Origin: Mangifera indica
Lineage: Eukaryota > Streptophyta > Magnoliopsida > Sapindales > Anacardiaceae
Direction: 5' to 3'
Length of the DNA: 64,000 nt
NCBI RefSeq assembly: GCF_011075055.1
Contig: NC_058150.1
Span: 3,100,001-3,164,000, forward strand
The position numbers and the translations under genes were made by a program. Shown here piece after piece: positions 54,401 through 64,000 of the stretch. The notes below the pieces were generated by a model. It made no database searches. It saw only the letters and a list, made by a program, of their open reading frames with translations, and had not been told where the DNA came from. Positions within the stretch are counted from its first letter, which is position 1; every line of letters begins with the position of its first letter.

Positions 54401-55740
54401 ATATTTACAATTTTCTCAAAGTAAAACCTTGAATTAAGAGAGTTTATGGCATGCCCTTATATATATTCCTATTAACAATGTAATCAATTAAATTATTTAT
54501 GGTAAAAATAGAAGTAAAATAATGTACAATTTGAGGAATGCATGGCCTATACAATGTTTTTAAAACCAGATTGATGGTCGAACCAATTATTTCACTGGTT
54601 TACGATTTGACCAGTTAACTAGATAATCAATTAGTGCAATCTATTACTAAATTATTATGTATGTCTTGAATAATATTAAACATTTATCACATTTTTTACA
54701 TATAACACATATGAGACATATAAAATATAATTTCAAATATATTAATTAAACAATTGATACTCCATTACATAGATTAAAAAAAAAAAACCAATTACAAATT
54801 TTATCATTAATTCGATTAAAATTTTAAAAATGATAACTCTTTTAAGTTTTAATAAGACAAAAATTGTATAATATTAAGTAAACCCGATTTTGTTAGTTTT
54901 AAATAGTTTTTTTCGATTTAATAGGTTTACCGAGTTTGATTAAGTTTCAAACAAGACAATATTTATATATAAACTGAATCAAATAGTGAATATATCATAA
55001 GTCAATATATCTTTGTAAATATTTTTTCTCATCTATCTATATAATTAGTATGACTCAAACTCAGATTTTTTCTCTGAAATTCTAATACTTTACCAATTTA
55101 CGAACTTTTGGGTCCTACTATTTATAGATTTCCATTCATTAAAAGAGCTATAATTCAATGTATTAATTAACCTTTTGAATTAGATTCTTTGATTAATTGT
55201 TCCATAATTTGCGATTAATTAAATTTTGATTATGTGGCTGTCGATGAGTGAGAGCATGTGATGAAGAGGACCAAGGATCTCAAAAGGGTTGGAGACGTTT
55301 GATTTTGCTAGAGCAGACACATCCTAACCAAACCATATGAACAATTTGTGGCTAATAATATAGTGGATTAAGCTGGATCCAACTATAGTATAAAAGTATT
55401 AATGGCAAACCCTCCAATTATATGAATGATCAAATTCATTTGATACATTTTTATAAATTTCAAATAATTATGAGGTAGAGCTTGATCAACATGTCACAAG
55501 CGTATGTACGTACGTGTCAAATCATTAAAGTTAATCAAATTGGCTAACGTGGTTTGCGTGGAGCCTTGGATCAAATTATGCAGCAGGATCCTAATCTTCA
55601 AATTAATTACTTCAATAAGAAAGTAAAATTTGGCAGTCCATTAAGAAATGTTTTCTTGCAAAAAGAAAAAAATGACAAGCAAAAGTACACACAAATGTAG
55701 TGGAACTAAATTTATAATGAGATTAATTGAAGCAAGTTTG

Positions 55741-56297
55741 CTTTTAGGGTTTCGGTTTGTTCCCATCACCCATCCTCTTTGGTGACTTGCATCGGCACAA
55801 ATTTAGTCTAAATCAAAGGGGATCTCTAATTCAATTTTAGTTAGATTTTGTATTAGACGAAAGAGAAATGGAAAGAAGATGAAAAGAGAATGTCATGGTG
55901 TCTTGAACTCAACATAAGAGGATGTTAGAGATGGAGAGAGAAGGACATTGATGATGATTTGGAAATTGAAACAGGCTAAGGGACAAATGCAAATGAGAAA
56001 AATATGAGAAGTTGTAATCCTAGATTTTTTTGGGGGGCGGGGGGGTGGGAGAGTTAATTTTTAAAACCAGAAAAATATGAGGTTAAAAGGAAATTATTAA
56101 TTTTTAAAACTAGGATGAGAAAAAAAGGGAAAAATAGTTTTTTTTCTTTAAATAAAAATTCTAAATGATAATTTTACCTTTGATAGTAATAACAAAATTT
56201 AACAGAAGAATAAATATTTAGATTTTTGAAATTCAACAGATAGTAATTTGGGATATACTAAACTTTGGGTGGGAATAGGTCTTTTGGCCTTTTTGGA
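55741..56297. mobile_element. Probable family B foldback element, copy 3
   Basis: The right end reversed reads GGCCAAAAGACCTATTCCCACCC, a clear family B end. The left end (GGGTTTCGGTTTGTTCCCATC) is weaker. It contains a G-run at 56032-56048. Confidence 0.5.
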
Positions 56298-57478
56298 TAT
56301 TGTTTTGCTTTCACTACAAAGGCTCATCGAAATGTCTCACAACATTAAACCTCATCTCCGGCATCATCTAGATCATAACCAATGAAATTTACATAAATGA
56401 ATCTGAAATGATGTCGTACTAAAACGATGTCCATGACTTTGATGATGACAATCCCACCCTTGTGGTAGAGGTTACAACATCCATCCGACATAGAGACGTC
56501 CATTGTCGCTGTCCAATGAGACTTGTCCATCATCATCAACATCTAAAGTCTCGGACTACACTCGTCCCTTACTCCTCTTCTTACAATGATCCTTTGGTGG
56601 AGGCAATAAACTTGACGGTGGATTAGATGCGACTTGTGGTGGTGAAGATGAACTTGTTGGTAGATCTGACACAAATAGAGATGGTGGTGGTGACGTAGGT
56701 GACATGCATGGTTGAAGAGGCAATGGAAAAAAGTATATCACTTGTGCAGGGTATTTATGTAATTTTAAAATGATATTTTTATTAAATATTCAAGATACTT
56801 TCGCAATTCTATTAAAAAGGATAAATTAATAATTTGCAATAAAACTCTTCCACAGAAGACTACAAACTGAAGGCTATATTATGGAACAGGGGAAAAAAAA
56901 CAGAGTCCCCTAAGACCTGGCTTCAACAGCACTAATTTTTGAGATCTTCAAACTGGTACAACTTAATTTTTCTTCACTTCATTTAATGCAATTTAATGGT
57001 AACTATACACATCAATCTGAACTTATTCAATGTTCAGAAACCACATAACACATTACAGAATATTTTAAGCTCCAGAACAAATCCAGGAGGCACCATAATA
57101 TATATGTTTACAGCTAAAGAAGTGATTACACAAGCCAATATTGCATATTTGGTTGATTTAGTGACCATTCTGCCGATAGAATATTAACGACGCAAAAGGG
57201 AAAACATCCTCTTTATATCAAAATTTCATGACATAAATCTAATTTATGGATCAAAATCTTTAAGAGCATTGTGCCTGCAGAACAGGAGAAGTTTCAAACA
57301 GAATAAAAGTACAACATTAGCATTTTGGCAGCCAGATATCATCCTATTTTAAAACATACTATTATAGCAAGCTGTTCTCAAAGCAGCAACCAGACGGGAT
57401 GCATTACTCTATGCTGTTACATATGGTAGCAATATTGGTTCTAACCAAAATTCAGATCTCGTACCTGTATTATCTTGT

Positions 57479-61270
<3,792 letters not shown>

Positions 61271-64000
61271 ATGGCTTGTTCGGTTTGGCTTCACTCGTCT
61301 TCTTTATCACACACTCTGCTTCCAGTTCTCTGCCGCCAAACTACTATCTCCACTACTTCCCTACGATTCAACCGCCTCTCCTCCGCTGCTCGCTTCTTCT
61401 CCTCCTCCATTGACCGGACCAACTCTCCGGTTCTTGTCCAGGCCAAGCGCCGCGGTGGTTCCTCATCACTCAAAGAAGACCTTGTCGCTTCTCGTAAGCA
61501 AAATCGCTCTTAATTCTCTTTTTCTTTTTTTTAGTTTTAACTGTTTGCTTATAATTGTCTTTTTTTTTTTCTTTTCAGCGTCCGATCTTCATTTTGAAGC
61601 GCCACTGAAAATTGTGAAGTATCCGAACCCGATATTGAGAGCGAGAAACAAAAGAATTGTCACGTTTGATGATAATTTGAAGAAATTAGTTGATGAGATG
61701 TTTGACGTTATGTATAAGTGAGCTTTTTCTTGTTCCCTGCTGAACACATGAGCTTGACGAATGTTTTTCTATTTAGGATTTACACTCTCAATGATATTAA
61801 ATGCAGGAACACAATTTACTTGTAAATATTATAAGGTGTGAGACTACAAGTTTTTTGAAGTTATGTTATATTAGGAAGGTCCTTGTGAATAGGATTAGAA
61901 TCAAAATTTTAATGCTCTTTATAACTTCTGTGGTTGTGTAGTTCATTTGTTGCATTTTTTTTTTTCTAGTTTGAATTTGTTGCAACCATTTAGCCTGAAT
62001 ATAATGTTAAGTAAATAAGAAGATTAGCCTAAATATAATTAATGTAAATGAAGTTATATTATTACATGGAGTGTAGTGAATTTTCTTTCAAATATGTGCA
62101 TTGCTTCCTAATCTGACTACAGCATTATTGGTGTTAAACCAACTATTTGGCTGGAGGATACTGACTTTAGCTATAGCTACTTAGTGTTTGGGTAGTGGTT
62201 GTTTTGACATGGACTAGACCGGCAAGTTTTTGTCAAGAAGTCCCATAGATCACATACTAGACCTGTTTGCTAAATGGAAGTCATGTGAATCTAAGATTGA
62301 GGTTTTTTTTTTAACTATTGGATGCTTATAAAGGTCCCTGCTATTTACAGGACTGTGAACAATTGTTGTTGGCTTCCTTTTTAACAGAACTGATGGCATA
62401 GGGCTCTCAGCACCACAAGTAGGAATGAATGTACAACTTATGGTGTTTAATCCAGTTGGTGAGCGAGGTGAAGGAGAGGATATAGTTCTCATTAATCCAA
62501 GAGTTAACAAGTATTCAAAGAAAAAGGTGCTTTTTAATGAAGGTTGCCTATCCTTTCCTGGAATCTATGCTGATGTTCAGGTTATTCACAGATACTTAAT
62601 TATATGTTTATTATCTATTTTTTAGTGTTAGTTCTGTCTGGTCAAATCAGAAGATTGTGGGTACTCTGAACTTCCTGCTGATTTGCTTTTTTTTTTCTCA
62701 CTTCCATATTTATTTCTCTTTTGTTCTCCTTCTTGTTTGAAACTGTTGCAGATAAAAAATTAAATAAATATTTTTTTTCTTTTGGAAATGTGTATGTATC
62801 CTGGTCAATGTGTCTATTTATTTTCTGCACTACTTAAACTTCTGTTCTGAGCTTCCAGGAGTAAATATTAGTTCTTGATTCATCTTTATATGTTTAAGTA
62901 GGAAAAGTGTTGTGGTGGCTAGGTCTGTCTCCAACACAACAAGTTTAATTGAAGTGACTAACTCCTTTTGTTAGCTACCCTTTTTTAGAGCTTAAAGGGC
63001 TGTTTTTGTACTTTTGTATTATTCTTAAGATAATCTATAACACTTCTGATTTTTTCTCATGAAGAGACCAGAAGCTGTAAAGATTGATGCTCAGGACATT
63101 AATGGTGCTAGGTTTTCATTCAATTTGTCTGGTCTTCCTGCACGGGTATTCCAGCATGAGTTTGACCATTTGGAGGTTTGTAAACATAAATTAGATATAT
63201 TGTTTCTGTTCAATAATGAACGGTTTTGTCCTAACATATGTTGATAAACAAATGTGTAAATTTGTCATAACCTTGGTTTGTATGCTCTGGATTAATATAT
63301 TGCAAGTTGAATGATTATAAGTTAATAATAATATATTATTTTTCTCTGCGCTTGCAAAGTATGTTTTGTATAGATAATCTAAAGGGCCACAACTCCATGC
63401 ATTTCCTACTTGGTATCTTGCATTTGTCTGCTTAAATTTAAGAAATTTCATCAATGCATTTTTCAGGATCATGAACGACTTCTTTTTGCTAAAGTCTCTT
63501 ATAAATCTGCAGGGAATTTTGTTCTTTGATAGAATGACTGAAGAGGTTCTTGACAGTATCCGTATCCAGTTACAGGTGAGCAGAATCATGACTATGATTG
63601 CTGTGTTTTCTGATCAGATGAGAAATTTTGTATTTGTTTTACTCGGTAACGTTATGGCCTAGCATATAAAAACAAGGTATACCTGGACAAAATGTAGAAC
63701 TCCGCTTTTGCACTGCTTGCAAATTATATCCATAGGCCAGAATGGGCAAGCAGTGGACAGAGTCCATTACTAATTTCCTTTTCAAGGTTGAAAGCTTTGA
63801 TCTCTATGGTGGTTTCTTGGATCAATTTAGTGGCTGGAAACAGTTATATTGTTGTCAATAAAATATCAAGCCATTTCCATCTCTCATCACTTTTGAAAAG
63901 GATTTACTTCCATTGATGAATTGTTGCTTTATGTAGATCAGTTTTGCTACTGAGATTTTGGGTTCATTAAGAAAGAAAAGATTGTTTCAGTTGTGTGATG
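61271..64000 (+). CDS. PDF1B: Peptide deformylase 1B, organellar; 3' end outside the window
   Basis: Exons 61271-61493, 61579-61717, 62388-62580, 63065-63175 and 63513-63575; coding ends at residue 243 with a donor at 63576, and no final exon is visible before 64000. Residues 1 to about 60 are a Ser/Thr/Arg-rich organelle targeting peptide. The three deformylase motifs are intact: GIGLSAPQVG (124-133), EGCLSFP (172-178, metal ligand Cys174) and HEFDH (216-220, metal ligands His216 and His220, catalytic Glu217). The enzyme removes the formyl group from N-terminal formyl-Met of proteins made in plastids (and mitochondria). The EGCLSFPGIYADV form and the sequence after HEFDHLEGILFFDRM are typical of the plant 1B class. 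The usual Lys/Arg-rich C-terminal end should follow downstream. Confidence 0.93.

Larger units (their letters stand above)
53093..57478. other. Intergenic repeat-rich region between MYB and ARF genes
   Basis: Contains the MYB promoter, a GAGCTC/AAGCTC-rich block (53815-54265), a family A MITE (54250-54400), a probable family B element (55741-56297) and the ARF 3' UTR (57.2-57.48 kb). No coding region supported. Confidence 0.6.

Noticed and set aside
56556..56741. Pro/Ser-rich minus-strand frame
   Set aside because: Arises from GATGGTGGTGGTGA-type simple sequence close to a family B element; no conserved domain.
63576..64000. Search for the last exon of PDF1B before the window end
   Set aside because: No stretch after 63575 gives the expected Lys/Arg-rich C-terminal peptide with a proper acceptor; it must lie beyond 64000.

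Overview
This is nuclear DNA from a flowering plant, almost certainly a eudicot. The genes have many GT-AG introns, the spacers are AT-rich and full of short foldback elements, and the proteins are plant-specific: a PWWP/PDP protein, a chloroplast ribosomal protein L12, a peroxisomal-membrane monodehydroascorbate reductase, a subgroup-19 R2R3-MYB and an organellar peptide deformylase. I cannot name the species from the sequence. Exon coordinates come from reading splice sites by eye and checking that phases agree across each gene. They have not been tested against transcripts.

Layout. 0.4-8.3 kb (+): a 20-exon Ste20/Fray-type protein kinase. 11.9-14.6 kb (+): a cinnamoyl-CoA-reductase-like (SNL6-type) gene with a frameshift in exon 4. 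18.3-18.9 kb (+): a small Cys-rich conserved plant protein. 21.4-34.6 kb: a universal stress protein (USP) cluster, with two intact genes (USP-A and USP-B), two decayed copies, and two inverted duplications that would fold as hairpin RNA. Fragments of the neighbouring PWWP gene, an LRR kinase, a WD40 gene and Ty3/gypsy elements lie among them. 35.3-38.3 kb (-): a large PWWP-domain gene with an uninterrupted coding region. 40.8-41.4 kb (-): chloroplast bL12. 41.6 kb (-): tRNA-Pro(UGG). 42.5-47.2 kb (-): MDAR4-type monodehydroascorbate reductase. 51.4-53.0 kb (-): MYB21/24-like transcription factor. 57.5-60.3 kb (-): an ADP-ribosylation factor with an unusual switch II residue. 61.3 kb to the end (+): peptide deformylase 1B, whose last exon lies outside the window.

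The single-copy genes do unrelated housekeeping or regulatory jobs and show no operon-like logic. The part worth attention is the USP cluster. It seems to have grown by local duplication together with pieces of the adjacent PWWP gene. Two copies were then inverted on themselves. One inverted arm (28.8 kb) carries 28 consecutive bases identical to the 5' leader of intact USP-B, so a transcript through it could feed small RNAs back onto a living paralogue. That is an inference from sequence only; small-RNA data would settle it.

The spacers hold at least three families of non-autonomous palindromic elements, listed below. No bacterial-type systems, CRISPR arrays or toxin genes were seen.
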